This document shows positions 50,638 to 61,100 of a stretch of 64,000 bases of DNA, piece after piece (within the stretch, counting starts at the first letter, position 1; every line of letters begins with the position of its first letter). Source of the DNA: an uncultured Prevotellaceae bacterium (GTDB lineage Bacteria > Bacteroidota > Bacteroidia > Bacteroidales > Bacteroidaceae). Location of the stretch: assembly GCA_902789415.1 (NCBI GenBank), contig CADAOD010000005.1:39816-103815 (forward strand), read 5' to 3'. Made by a program: the position numbers and the translations under genes. The notes beneath the pieces are model-generated. The model ran no database searches. It was not told the DNA's origin and saw nothing but the letters and a program-made list of their open reading frames with translations.

Positions 50638-53038
50638 ACTGTTTCAGCACAGGTTGATAGGTAATCTTCTGTACTATCTGTCCTGGATCTACTATCGAGA
50701 GCGTGATGACATGCTGCCCTCGGGCCTTATCAAGCGGCAACGTAAGTACGAAATCCTTGCGGTTCTCAAGAATCTGGATTTTCCATTCGCGCCCCCATTC
50801 CTTGAATTTATTCTCTAAGGTGGCGGCCTTACCCTGGTCGATGCTCACGGCCAAACGGTTGCTGCGATCGGTCGAAACGGGCCACATGGGTACCACCGAG
50901 ATGCACAGCTGGATGGAGTCGGCACTGGCTGGCAGCGATGGGATAGGGATATTGATGCTGCCCGATGCTTTCTGGTCGAGCGGCTGTCCCATCTGCAGCA
51001 CCTGCCAGTCGGTACCCATACCGGTGAGCAACCTGAAGGGTGCTTTGACATCGAGACCGCCCAAGTTGATTTGATGCTCGAACTCGGGATGGCGCTGGTT
51101 GTCGGGCAGGCGATAGGCCGTGGTGGGGCGGTTGGTAAGTGTGGGCATCTGATGGTAGAGTGCGGTATAGCCAGGTGTAACCTCCGACATCATCTGGTTC
51201 CACTTGCCGCCTAATTGTGTGTTGTAGCGCTCCAACAGCAGGTTTATCTGGCGGTTGGCATCCCTGCATTGCTCGGCATACAGCACGTTGCCTGTTTCGT
51301 GGTTGGCCTGTGCGTACAGGAACTTACGGTTCATCTGGTAGGCCGAATGTACGGCATAGCCCAGCATCTCGAACAGGGCAGGGCGTTGCTCGGGTGCGAG
51401 CGCCTGCTCGATGGCATCGTAGGCAAAGCAGATGTTCTGATAGTCGACCAATCGTTTCTGGGCTGTACCGGTTTCGAAACTGAAGTCGGTATCGTAGAGT
51501 CGGGCATACTCGGGGGTGTCCCATTCCATCTCATAGCCCATGAACTCAGGCTTGCGGTCCCACGCCAGGCGGTAGTAGTTGTCGAGGATGTACTGGAACG
51601 CCTCCTGATGCTGCTGGCCGAACACTTTGGCCAGCCACTCGGCCTGATAGGCGTTGGCGTTATCGTAGCTGAACTGCTTGAAGTTGTAGGCCATGTCCAT
51701 GAACATCTGTGTCTCGATCTCCATGGGCTTGATATCGCCTACGTTCAGCAGCCAGTAGCGGTCGGCACCAGCGGTATAGGCCTTCAGCAGCTCCTCGTAC
51801 ATCAGCATGGGGGCTGTTGAGAAAATCCACAGATTGTCGTGGGGCACACCGCAGTAGCTCAGGTGGTAGTACACGCCGCTGCCACCGCTGCGCTGCTGTT
51901 CGCGGCTGTTGCTCACGCGTTTCATATAGCCGTAGTTGTCGTCGGGCCATACTAGGGTGATGTCGTCGGGTACGCGCAGTCCGGCATCGTAGATGTCGAG
52001 CGTTTCCTTGTAGGGCACGAATATCTGCGGTAGCTGTGTGGCTTTCTTTTCCTTATATTTCTCGAGTATCTCGCGCTGCTTGGCAAACACCTGCTCGAGC
52101 GTGCGGGCGCGATCCTTGGGATTGGTACTGCCTTTCATCGCCTCGTCGTGCAATCCGCGCAAGCCCATGGTGTAGATGTTGTCGAAGGCCTTGGTATCGC
52201 GAATGCGGTCGTCGAGTTTCTTCAGGATTGTGGCACTGTTGGTTTCGTAGTTCCACTCGCCATCGCGCTGCTTGTTCCACTCCGATTCAGCGGCGTTATT
52301 GAACAGCAGGGGCTCGCAGTGGCTGGTGGTGATCATAATGCCGTAGGCATCGGCCACCTGCTGACTCTCGGGATGGCTGTAGAAGGCACCCGTGCATGAG
52401 TGCATGGCCGGGGCCAGCATGTTGGCCTTGAGGCGCAGCAGCAGCTCGCAAACCTTGGCATAGGTCTTGGGACCTATATCGCCCAGTTCCTTCTCGAAAG
52501 TTTTGGCGGCCCAGGGCTTCAGGCCCCAGTCTTCGTCGTTAATAAAGATACCACGGTATTTCACCGAAGGCTCGCCCGAGGCATAGTAATCGCATTCTAC
52601 GGCAGCATCGGGGTTCTGGGCTACAGGCACATCGGCCCACCAGTACCAGGGCGATACGCCGATGCGTTGCGACACGTCGTAGATGCCGTAGATGGTGCCA
52701 CGCTTATCGCTGCCTGCTATCACCAGGCGCGGCTGTTTCTCGTTTGTGATGCTGATAACGTAGCTTTCCCATCTGCCTCTCAGGTCCTTATCCTTCAGTA
52801 CGCCCTTGGCAATAAGCTGCTTGATGGTCTTACTGCCATAGGTGCCTACGATGATTTGCGACGCTCCGCTACCGGCAGAACCTGTAACCATGGCTATATC
52901 GTGCTTCAGGTCGCCGATGGCACGTATTACCTGTGGTGATTCAGTCTTGTCGTAACTTACAGTTGCGTTTGCTACTTTGAATGTTCTGCCTTGCATGCAG
53001 AGCGGAACAAGTAGTAATAACCATAAAAATCTTTTCAT
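50636..53038 (-). CDS. Alpha-glucuronidase, GH115 family
   Basis: Exported glycoside hydrolase that removes (4-O-methyl)-glucuronic acid from internal xylose units of glucuronoxylan. Seen: a signal peptide (about 1-17), an N-terminal beta-rich domain (YGIYDVSQRIGVSPWYWWADVPVA), the family-defining core YRGIFINDEDWGLKPWA near residue 160, LKANMLAPAMH near 205, the segment THLVWPDDNYGYMKR-like (LVWPDDNYGYMKR) near 360, and PHDNLWIFSTAPMLMYEEL near 405, then a C-terminal sandwich. It is 800 aa long, slightly shorter than large GH115 enzymes. It lies 101 nt downstream of susD with a terminator-like hairpin between, so it may have its own weak promoter. Arabinogalactan is an alternative substrate. 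Confidence 0.92.
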   Translation of the reverse strand: MKRFLWLLLLVPLCMQGRTFKVANATVSYDKTESPQVIRAIGDLKHDIAMVTGSAGSGASQIIVGTYGSKTIKQLIAKGVLKDKDLRGRWESYVISITNEKQPRLVIAGSDKRGTIYGIYDVSQRIGVSPWYWWADVPVAQNPDAAVECDYYASGEPSVKYRGIFINDEDWGLKPWAAKTFEKELGDIGPKTYAKVCELLLRLKANMLAPAMHSCTGAFYSHPESQQVADAYGIMITTSHCEPLLFNNAAESEWNKQRDGEWNYETNSATILKKLDDRIRDTKAFDNIYTMGLRGLHDEAMKGSTNPKDRARTLEQVFAKQREILEKYKEKKATQLPQIFVPYKETLDIYDAGLRVPDDITLVWPDDNYGYMKRVSNSREQQRSGGSGVYYHLSYCGVPHDNLWIFSTAPMLMYEELLKAYTAGADRYWLLNVGDIKPMEIETQMFMDMAYNFKQFSYDNANAYQAEWLAKVFGQQHQEAFQYILDNYYRLAWDRKPEFMGYEMEWDTPEYARLYDTDFSFETGTAQKRLVDYQNICFAYDAIEQALAPEQRPALFEMLGYAVHSAYQMNRKFLYAQANHETGNVLYAEQCRDANRQINLLLERYNTQLGGKWNQMMSEVTPGYTALYHQMPTLTNRPTTAYRLPDNQRHPEFEHQINLGGLDVKAPFRLLTGMGTDWQVLQMGQPLDQKASGSINIPIPSLPASADSIQLCISVVPMWPVSTDRSNRLAVSIDQGKAATLENKFKEWGREWKIQILENRKDFVLTLPLDKARGQHVITLSIVDPGQIVQKITYQPVLKQ

Positions 53039-53083
53039 AACAAATCTAGTATTTGAGTGCAGAGATAGAAAAAAATTAAAAGT

Positions 53084-53113
53084 AAAGCCCAGACTTTCAC
53101 AAGCCTAGGCTTT
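53084..53113. terminator. Hairpin between susD and the GH115 gene
   Basis: AAAGCCCAGAC (53084-53094) pairs with GCCTAGGCTTT (53103-53113) allowing two wobbles. T-rich tracts lie on both sides, so it can end transcription in either direction and may lower GH115 expression relative to susCD. Confidence 0.65.
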
Positions 53114-53139
53114 TTTTATCAATTACTAACTAATTTATA

Positions 53140-54918
53140 TTAATTATTCAAATTATAGCCAGGATTCTGTTCGAGTACAGCGTCCTTGTTGGCTTGGATG
53201 GCCGATAGTGGGATGGGGAACAGGTCGAAGTGGGCATCGTAATCCTTCTTGTCGGCGCTGTTGGCTGCGTTGAAGTAAGGATTGTACTTCTTGATGCGCT
53301 CGGCCAGCTTGCCTACACGCGACAGGGTGAGGCGGCGCTTCTCCTCGCAAACCAGCTCGCGGAGACGCTCATCCAGAATGAAGTCGATGTCCATCTGGTC
53401 GGCAGTTACAGCCTTGGCCTTGGCACGGGTGCGCAGCACGTTGATGTCGGCTGCAGCCTCGGCCTTCTTACCCAGATTTACATATGCCTCGGCACGCAGC
53501 AGATAGGCTTCGGCCAGACGGAAGAAATACTGATCGGTGAAAGTCTTACCACCGGTTCCTGCCAGCTGGTAGGTGGCCTTGTTCTGATACTGGGCATCGG
53601 GATGGTGGAATGGTGTGGTCATCTTGGTAGAGTAGCCGCACATAAAGCGGTTAGGCAGCTGGTTGGTGGCATTTACACCGCCGTCGAAACCTGTGGTCAT
53701 CGAGTAGCCAGCGGGCAGTACGGTGTGCTCAAGGTCGAAATAGCCATCAGGCATGGCAGCTGCCAGCTCAGGACGGTCGGCCAGCACGTTGGTGCGATGA
53801 ATCTTGAAACGGCGAGGCCAGTTGAACTCTGAGTTACGCATATCGTTGAAGTCGTCGGCCCAGATGCCGTTATACAGATGATCTACAGCATAGTGCGTAC
53901 CGATACCACGGCCACCGGTCATATCGCCGATAGGCCAGTTGAACAGCTGCACGTTGGTGCCGTCGGGGGCAATGAGCTGGAACTTGTCGACCTGAGGAGC
54001 AAAGAAACGCTCGCCCCAGAAGCTACCGGGATTCCAGAAGAAATGACTGGTGTTGTTACCACCACCATCAACGTTGGTCTCGAACTGAATCACCCAGATA
54101 CCCTCGGTATTACCAGCCGAACGGTTCTGATTGTTGGGGCGGAACAGATCGTAGAACACGTCGCCATCCTCCTTGGCCTGCGAACCGAAACGCTGGGTCA
54201 TCAGGGCCAGGTTGGTGTTGTTGATAACAGCCGAAGCGGCATTCACAGCCTTGTCGTTAGCGCCTGTTGCCAGGTAGGCTTCGGCCAGCAGCATGTTGGC
54301 GGCAGGTTTGCTGATCTCACCATCCTTTACGGCGTTGATCTCGGGCAGATTGGCTGCGGCATACTCCAGGTCTTCGATCACCTGAGCCCATACCTTGTCT
54401 TTCGACTCGCGTGTAAAATCGGTCTTGGGGGCTGTTACCTCCTCAATCTGTAGGGGCACATCGCCATAGAGCAGAACCAGCGTGCGATAACCTAATGCGC
54501 GGAAGAAACGGCCTTTGGCTTCGAACTCTTTCTTCTGATCGTCGGTCAGAGCGGTTGCGTTAGGCACACGGCTGATAACGGTGTTGGCCTGGGCAATCAG
54601 TTTGTAGTTCTCGTCCCAGTAGAACTTGGCAATGGCGCCCGAGGGAGAGAGATCGGCAGTTATGTTCGACTTGAGCGGGTCGGCAGTAATCCACATATCT
54701 GCAAACTTCGAAAGGTCGGTGGTGCGGTCGTATGTGGTGTAGAACTCCTCACGTGTAAGGTAATAGAGTTCGGTGGTAGCAGCATCAAAGTCTGCTTTCG
54801 TATTGTATGAGTTGGATGCCGAATTAAAGTCAAGGGCTTTCTCCTCCAGGAACTTGTCTTCGTTGCATCCTGTCAGCGTCAAAGCTGAGATAACGGTGAA
54901 TAATAATATCTTTTTCAT
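53140..54918 (-). CDS. SusD/RagB-family nutrient-binding lipoprotein
   Basis: Partner of the SusC encoded 12 nt upstream. Seen: a lipoprotein signal with the cysteine at residue 18 (LTLTGC-NED), the motif KGRFFRALGYRTLVLLYGDVPL near 140, the pocket-lining segments FRLAEAYLLRAEAYVNLGKKAEA near 480, and the C-terminal FILDERLRELVCEEKRRLTLSRV. It is 592 aa long. The ATG at 54918 is chosen for the signal peptide. Part of the GH115-containing locus; a xylan-derived ligand is inferred. Confidence 0.95.
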   Translation of the reverse strand: MKKILLFTVISALTLTGCNEDKFLEEKALDFNSASNSYNTKADFDAATTELYYLTREEFYTTYDRTTDLSKFADMWITADPLKSNITADLSPSGAIAKFYWDENYKLIAQANTVISRVPNATALTDDQKKEFEAKGRFFRALGYRTLVLLYGDVPLQIEEVTAPKTDFTRESKDKVWAQVIEDLEYAAANLPEINAVKDGEISKPAANMLLAEAYLATGANDKAVNAASAVINNTNLALMTQRFGSQAKEDGDVFYDLFRPNNQNRSAGNTEGIWVIQFETNVDGGGNNTSHFFWNPGSFWGERFFAPQVDKFQLIAPDGTNVQLFNWPIGDMTGGRGIGTHYAVDHLYNGIWADDFNDMRNSEFNWPRRFKIHRTNVLADRPELAAAMPDGYFDLEHTVLPAGYSMTTGFDGGVNATNQLPNRFMCGYSTKMTTPFHHPDAQYQNKATYQLAGTGGKTFTDQYFFRLAEAYLLRAEAYVNLGKKAEAAADINVLRTRAKAKAVTADQMDIDFILDERLRELVCEEKRRLTLSRVGKLAERIKKYNPYFNAANSADKKDYDAHFDLFPIPLSAIQANKDAVLEQNPGYNLNN

Positions 54919-54930
54919 GTGTAATGGCAA

Positions 54931-57900
54931 TTAAAGATTGATATTGAGACCAAATGTCACACTCTTCATAACCGGACGGTTGTCGTAGCAGCTACCGGTT
55001 GTACGGTTCTGGCCGTTGATGTCCTGATAGGTCATGTTAGGCTCGGGATCCCAACCATGCCAGCCGGTGATGGTGAGCAGGTTCTTGCAGCTCATGTAAA
55101 CATTGATGCCGTCGATACCGATGGTGCGCATCCACTGCTTGGGCAGGTCGTAAGAGAGGGTGATATCCTGCAGGCGCAAGAACGAGCGGTTCTCGTAGCG
55201 ATAAGGATTGATGGCAGGGTTGGCATTGTAGAGCGCGTAGATACCACCAGGATTGCTTGGTGTCCAGAAATTGTCCACCTGTTGGGTCAAGCGGTTGTGA
55301 CGCAGTGTGTTATCGTTGACGAGCTCGGCAAACGAGTTCTTACCCATAAAGCTCTTGCTGCCACCCAGAACGGCGTTGAGGAAGAAGCTCAGTGTAAGGT
55401 CCTTGTACTTGAACGAGTTGAGCAAGCCCATGCGTACCGATGGATCGGTCTTACCGATGATGCTGCGGTCCTTCTCGTTAATCTCGCCATCATCGTTGAT
55501 ATCTACAATGCGGTAGTTACCTGGGTGATAGCCCTCGGGGATATTGTCGCCTACCTGCCAGATGCCATCGATGGTGTAGTCGTAGATAGCCGAGAGCGAC
55601 TCGCCGATGAACAGTGATGATGAGGTGAGGTCGTCTTCCTTACCGTCGCCGTTGGTGTCAAGACCTGCCAGCTTGTTGATTTTGTTGCTGTTGGTTGAGA
55701 GGTTGAACATTGATGTCCACTCAAAGTCCTTGGTCACAATGTTGCGAGAGTTGATGGTAATCTCGAAACCGTTGTTCTGAATCTCACCTACATTCGACAT
55801 GATAGATGTGAAACCGGTGATTGAAGGAATCTGTACAGCATAGAGCAGATCCTTGGTCTTGGTGGTGTAGTACTCGATATTACCCGAAATGCGGTTGTTA
55901 AACAGGGCAAAGTCGATACCAAAGTTGAAACCTGCAGTCTTCTCCCATTTCAGGTTGGCATTCTCCATCGAAGCCAGCTCCTGGCGCATAGATCCGCTAA
56001 CGCCATCGCCAAAGATGTAGCCGATAGAAGAATTAACACGGGCCAGTGAAGAGTAGCGTGAGGTCTGGTTTCCGCTCATACCCCAACCGGCGCGCAGTTT
56101 CAGGTAATCCAGCTGTGGCACCTTGAACCACTCCTCGTTGGTGATAACCCAACCCAGAGCTACTGATGGGAATACGGCACTCTTGTTGTTGGCCGAGAAG
56201 CCTGAGTAACCATCGCGACGTACGGTGGCGGTCAGCAGATAACGGCCGTCGTAAGAGTAGTTTACGCGAGCCATCTGGTAGAGCAATGTCTCCAGCCAGG
56301 CATCCGAATTTGTATTCTGAGTAGAAGCCAGCTCCAGTGAGTTGTAACCCAGCGTCATACGTGGGAACAGCTTGGCATCGGCAGCAGTGTAGCTGTACTT
56401 GCGGCGTGAAGCACCGTAAACCAATGTGGCACCAACACTGTGCTTGCCAAAGTCGTTCATATAATTCAGAATGTTATCAAGCGTATAATCATAATAGGTA
56501 GTGTGGTGCTTGTAAGCCTGACCATTGTTGTTCTCGGCAAACTCGCTGGCATAGTTATGCTCGCCAATGCGGTAGTTGTTACCGAAGTTAAGGCGATAGG
56601 TGAGGCCCTTCAGAGGCAGCTGCACCTCGGTGTAGAGGTTGGCAAAGAATGAGTTAGAACGATCGTAGTCGTCAACCAGCGAGCCATGGTATGGATTCTC
56701 GCGGGCATCGTGAGCGGGATAGTGAATCATATCGCCGTTCTCATCGTAAGGCTTGGTAAGTGGGCTGCACTCGATGAGGAATGGCAGATAGGTTTCCTGG
56801 CCATCGCGGTTCTCGAACGAACCGAATGCCTGTACACCTGCCTTCAGCCATTTTACTGGCTGGATGTCTAAGTTAACGCGGATTGAGTTACGGCTGTAGT
56901 CGTCGTTAAGCAGATAGTTCTTCTGCTTGGTATTACCCAGTGAGATCAGGTACGACATGGCATCGCTACCACCCGAAATATTCATCTTGTTCTCCCAGAT
57001 AGAACCATTGCGGGTAAAGTCGCTCCACCAATCGTAGTCGCCAGGAACAATGTTGCCCTGGTCGTCGGTCATCCAGGCATCCGGCATGCGCTCAGAGAGC
57101 TTGAAGTTGGGATTCTGCTGGGTGTAGCCCGACTCTGCCGTCTTAGAGTACTGCCACAAACACTCATTGTCGAAGTTCAGCATTTCGCTGCGGTTCATGG
57201 TGTGCATCTTTTTGGTAGGTGTCTGGAAGCTGTAACTGCTCGAGAACGATACCTTGGCCTTGCCCTTGGCACCCTTCTTACTGGTGATGAGCAGTACACC
57301 ATTGGCTGCCTGTGCACCGTAAACGGCTGTAGCCGAAGCGTCCTTCAGTACGTCTACGCTTTCGATATCGGCAGGGTTGATGCTCGACAGATTACCTGTG
57401 AAGATGATACCATCGAGGATGATCAGTACGCTGGTGTTACCCGAGATGGTATTGGCACCACGGATAGAAAGCTCGGGACTTGAACCGGCAGAACTGGCCT
57501 GACCAACATTCAAGCCTGGTACTGTTCCCTGTAACGACTGCAGAAGGTTAGTGTTAGGACTCTTTTCGAAGGCCTGGATGTTGGCACGGCTCACTGCACC
57601 GGTAACATCGCTCTTTCGCATGGTACCATAACCTACTACAACAACCTCGTCGAGCAGCTTCTGGTCGTTCTCCATCTTAATCTCCAAAAAGCTCTTGCCT
57701 TTTACCGATACTTTCTGAGTAAGAAAGCCTACAAAAGAAATCTGAATCTCACCTTTTGTGATGTTTTTCAGTTCAAATTTTCCGTCGAAGTCGGTCACGG
57801 TACCATTCGATGTACCAACTTCTCTTACAGTGGCACCGATAACGGGCTCGCCCGCATCGTCTTTCACAACACCTTTAATGATGCTTTGTGCCGAAAGCAG

Positions 57901-57960
57901 CATAGGAGCTGCCAGCAGCGTGAGCATCATTAAGATTCTTCTCATTGTTTTTTCTTTCAT
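54931..57960 (-). CDS. SusC/RagA-family TonB-dependent outer-membrane transporter
   Basis: Oligosaccharide importer of the second PUL. Seen: a signal peptide (cleavage near residue 24, LLSAQ), a carboxypeptidase-regulatory-like domain (SNGTVTDFDGKFEL), EVVVVGYG near residue 110, a plug (SATAVYGAQAANGVLLI) and a barrel ending in GLNINL. It is 1009 aa long from the ATG at 57960. A -7 element (TACCTTTG) lies at 58006-58013. It is followed by susD and then GH115. Oligosaccharides of glucuronoxylan are the probable cargo, inferred from GH115. Confidence 0.95.
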   Translation of the reverse strand: MKEKTMRRILMMLTLLAAPMLLSAQSIIKGVVKDDAGEPVIGATVREVGTSNGTVTDFDGKFELKNITKGEIQISFVGFLTQKVSVKGKSFLEIKMENDQKLLDEVVVVGYGTMRKSDVTGAVSRANIQAFEKSPNTNLLQSLQGTVPGLNVGQASSAGSSPELSIRGANTISGNTSVLIILDGIIFTGNLSSINPADIESVDVLKDASATAVYGAQAANGVLLITSKKGAKGKAKVSFSSSYSFQTPTKKMHTMNRSEMLNFDNECLWQYSKTAESGYTQQNPNFKLSERMPDAWMTDDQGNIVPGDYDWWSDFTRNGSIWENKMNISGGSDAMSYLISLGNTKQKNYLLNDDYSRNSIRVNLDIQPVKWLKAGVQAFGSFENRDGQETYLPFLIECSPLTKPYDENGDMIHYPAHDARENPYHGSLVDDYDRSNSFFANLYTEVQLPLKGLTYRLNFGNNYRIGEHNYASEFAENNNGQAYKHHTTYYDYTLDNILNYMNDFGKHSVGATLVYGASRRKYSYTAADAKLFPRMTLGYNSLELASTQNTNSDAWLETLLYQMARVNYSYDGRYLLTATVRRDGYSGFSANNKSAVFPSVALGWVITNEEWFKVPQLDYLKLRAGWGMSGNQTSRYSSLARVNSSIGYIFGDGVSGSMRQELASMENANLKWEKTAGFNFGIDFALFNNRISGNIEYYTTKTKDLLYAVQIPSITGFTSIMSNVGEIQNNGFEITINSRNIVTKDFEWTSMFNLSTNSNKINKLAGLDTNGDGKEDDLTSSSLFIGESLSAIYDYTIDGIWQVGDNIPEGYHPGNYRIVDINDDGEINEKDRSIIGKTDPSVRMGLLNSFKYKDLTLSFFLNAVLGGSKSFMGKNSFAELVNDNTLRHNRLTQQVDNFWTPSNPGGIYALYNANPAINPYRYENRSFLRLQDITLSYDLPKQWMRTIGIDGINVYMSCKNLLTITGWHGWDPEPNMTYQDINGQNRTTGSCYDNRPVMKSVTFGLNINL

Positions 57961-58005
57961 ACACAAATGATTTTAATTATTAGTAATAATTGGGTAAATC
58001 TGCCG

Positions 58006-58013
58006 CAAAGGTA
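58006..58013 (-). promoter_or_regulatory. -7 element of third susC
   Basis: TACCTTTG on the - strand matches TAnnTTTG, 45 nt before the ATG. Confidence 0.55.
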
Positions 58014-58082
58014 AGGCAAAAATATGTTTTTGTTGCAAGGAATTTGTTGCATAGCCCTGCGATTATTGTGCAATATATAATA

Positions 58083-58119
58083 TATCGGTATTTTGCAACA
58101 AAATCGCAAAATACCGATA
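58083..58119. repeat. 14-bp perfect inverted repeat between HTCS and susC
   Basis: TATCGGTATTTTGC (58083-58096) and GCAAAATACCGATA (58106-58119) are perfect inverted copies around a 9-nt loop. It lies 26 nt past the HTCS stop and about 70 nt upstream of the susC -7 box. No U-run follows on the - strand, so it may be an operator rather than a terminator. Confidence 0.8.
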
Positions 58120-58144
58120 CAAATGTCACTGTTCTTGCAGGATG

Positions 58145-61100
58145 CTACTCCTTATGTGTCTCGATATATTCCGAGGGCGACATGCCGAAATGTGTCTTAA
58201 AGGCGGTAGAGAAATGGGCCTGATCGGTATAACCTACCTTGAAGGCAACCTGTGAAACGTTTACCTTGCTTTCGCGCAGCAGGCGGGCGGCTTGCTCCAT
58301 GCGCAGGTTACGCAGGAACTTACCACTGGAGATGCCGGTAATCTCCTTCATCTTGCGATGCAGTTGTGCACGACTGATACCCACGTCGGCAGCCAGCGTG
58401 TCGATATTGAATTCGGGATCCGACAGGTTGGCATTGATTGAGTGCATCACACGTTCCATCAGCGCATCGTCGTTGCCTTTAACCTGAATTTTCTCCACGC
58501 GCTCCTCCTGTTGCATGGCTCCGCTGAATTTACCACGCAGGCGGCGGACGTTGTCAATCAGATTGTCAATCTGGATATGAAGCTCCTCCATACTGAACGG
58601 CTTGGCAATATAGGCGTCGGCACCCGACTTCAGACCTTCGAGCTTGTGCTCTACTTCGGCTTTCGAGGTGAGCATGATTACTGGAATCTGCGAAATCTGA
58701 GGATTATCTTTGATACGTTTCAGTAAGGTGAGGCCGTCCATCTCGGGCATCATCACATCGCTGATAACCAGGTCGTACTGTTGGGTGAGAAGGATTTTAA
58801 GCGCCTCTTTTCCATTCGGGGCATGGTCGAATTTGTAGTGGTTGCCCAGTTCGTTGTTGATGTAGTCGGCAATCTCCTGATCGTCGTCAACCACAAGGAT
58901 ATGGAACTGGTGGAATGCTTGTCGGGCGCTTGCACCTCTAGACAGAATCTCGCGGGCAGGGGCGTCGGTGATAATCTGTTCAGGTTTCAGATGGCCATAT
59001 CCCTTTGGAATGGTTACCGTGAAGCAGGCACCTCGCTCGCCATCCTTACGATTGGTGGCTTTTATCTTGCCGCCGTGCATTTGGGTGATGGAGCGACTGA
59101 GATTCAGTCCAATTCCTGTGCCCTGCATGCCAAGGTCGTCGGCATTACGTCCCTGATAGAAGCGGTCGAACAGTCTTTCGGCCTCTTCTTCTTTGATGCC
59201 CACACCAGAGTCGAACACCTGTATCTCGATTTCTTTCTCCGTTTCGCGCAGAACCACTTTTACCTCGCCGCCGTCGAAGGTGTATTTGAAGGCGTTTGAG
59301 AGTAGGTTAGAGATAACCTTGTCGAAGTTGATGCGATCTACCCATGCCAATACATGGTTTTTCTCGTGTTCGAACAGGAAGGTGATGTTACGCTGGTTGG
59401 CGTTGTATTGGTATAGCTTACAGATGCCGCTGATAAACTCCACGAGATTAGTCTCCCTGCAGTGCAGCTGCATCTGGTTCTTGTCGATACGTCGCTCGTC
59501 CAGAATCTGGTTCACCAGTACCATCAGGCGCTGGGCATTACGGTCGATCGTGTCGATATAAACCTGCTCTTCGCTGTTTGTGGCAATACTTTTTAACTTG
59601 GCCAGAGGACCCATAATCAGTGTGAGCGGCGAGCGGATGTCGTGAGTGGCATTCATCAGGAACTTCATCTTCTCCTCGTCCATTCGCTGATGGGCCTTGC
59701 GGCGAAGGCTCAACACCAGGGCTACCAATAATAACACACCAACTAACAGATAGAAGATGTGGGCCCAGGTTGACTGATACCAGGGAGGGGTTACCTTAAC
59801 CGTTATGGTTTTTATCTCAGAGTAAACACCCGCTGAGAGGGCTCTTACCTCAATCTTGTATATGCCTGGTTGCAGATGGTTTAGCTGGATACTGTTCTCG
59901 CCCTCGGCTTTCTGTATCCATTTCGAACCGTTGATTTGATATTCGTAAATAATATTGTCGGGACTTACGAAATCAAGCAGCGAGAACTCGAGTGTAATGC
60001 TGTTGTCAAGATACGATACCTGATAGGCGTCGGTTTCAATCACGGGGCCGTTGGTCATGGGGTTACCTGCAACGAAGAAACCTGTTAGCTTGATGGGGGG
60101 CAGATCTCTGTGGCAGCCGGTTGCACGTGTGGAGTTGAACACCGTTAAACCGTCGTTGTTGGCAAAGTATATCATGTCGTCGCTGGTATGCATGCCAACG
60201 CAGTTAATGTATTCCTTGGTGGTAAGTCCGTTACCGATAACATGGCCAATGAAGTTCTTTCTTTGTTGATCGAACTGCCAGATACCCATTGAGGTGGCGC
60301 ACCAGATGTCGCCATTGTTGGCTTTTACAATATAACCCACTACTTTGTTGGACAGACCCTCGCCATAACCGAATCGGGATACTTGCTGGTCGCCAAGATG
60401 GTAGGTGAAAAGCCCCTGGTCGGTGCCGATGAGTATATCGCCGTTTTGGGTCTCACAAAGCGAATAGCACATGGTGCCTTCAAGTAGACTATTCCAACCG
60501 TAAGGATGGAAATTGTCGTTTTGTGGGGCGTAGCATGAGATACCAGCAGATGTGGCCATCCAGATATAGCCATTCCTGTCGGGCATCATCGCCATAATCC
60601 AGTTATTATGAAGTTGTCCTCTTACAGCATCGTGCTCTGTGGACAGAAATTTGCGTACGGAGTGGTCTTCAGGGTTGTAAATACAGAAACCACGCGAGTA
60701 TAGGGAAATAAACAATCGCCCATCGCCTAAATCCGTCATGTCGTTCAGCTTGTCGCAAACAAAGGATGCCTGATATTGCGATCTGCCTGTCAGCGGGTCG
60801 TACGAATAAAGCGCTTTATCAGTGCCTATCCAGTAGCGTTTCTTTCGGTCGCGGTAGATTAACTCGGCCGATGGCGGTGATGCAGGGTGTGACACAATAT
60901 GCCCACGCTTGTCGAATCCGTACACGCCGTTGCCTTGTACAACAGCCCAAACCATGTCCTGATCGCCTTTGCAGATGGAGGTAATGGTGGAACTGATGCG
61001 ATAGCCTTGCGACGAAAAGCTCCATGACGAGAACTGGGGCTGGATGCGTGGTATCATGACCAGACCTTTTGACTGGCAGCCTAACCAAATGTTGCCAATG

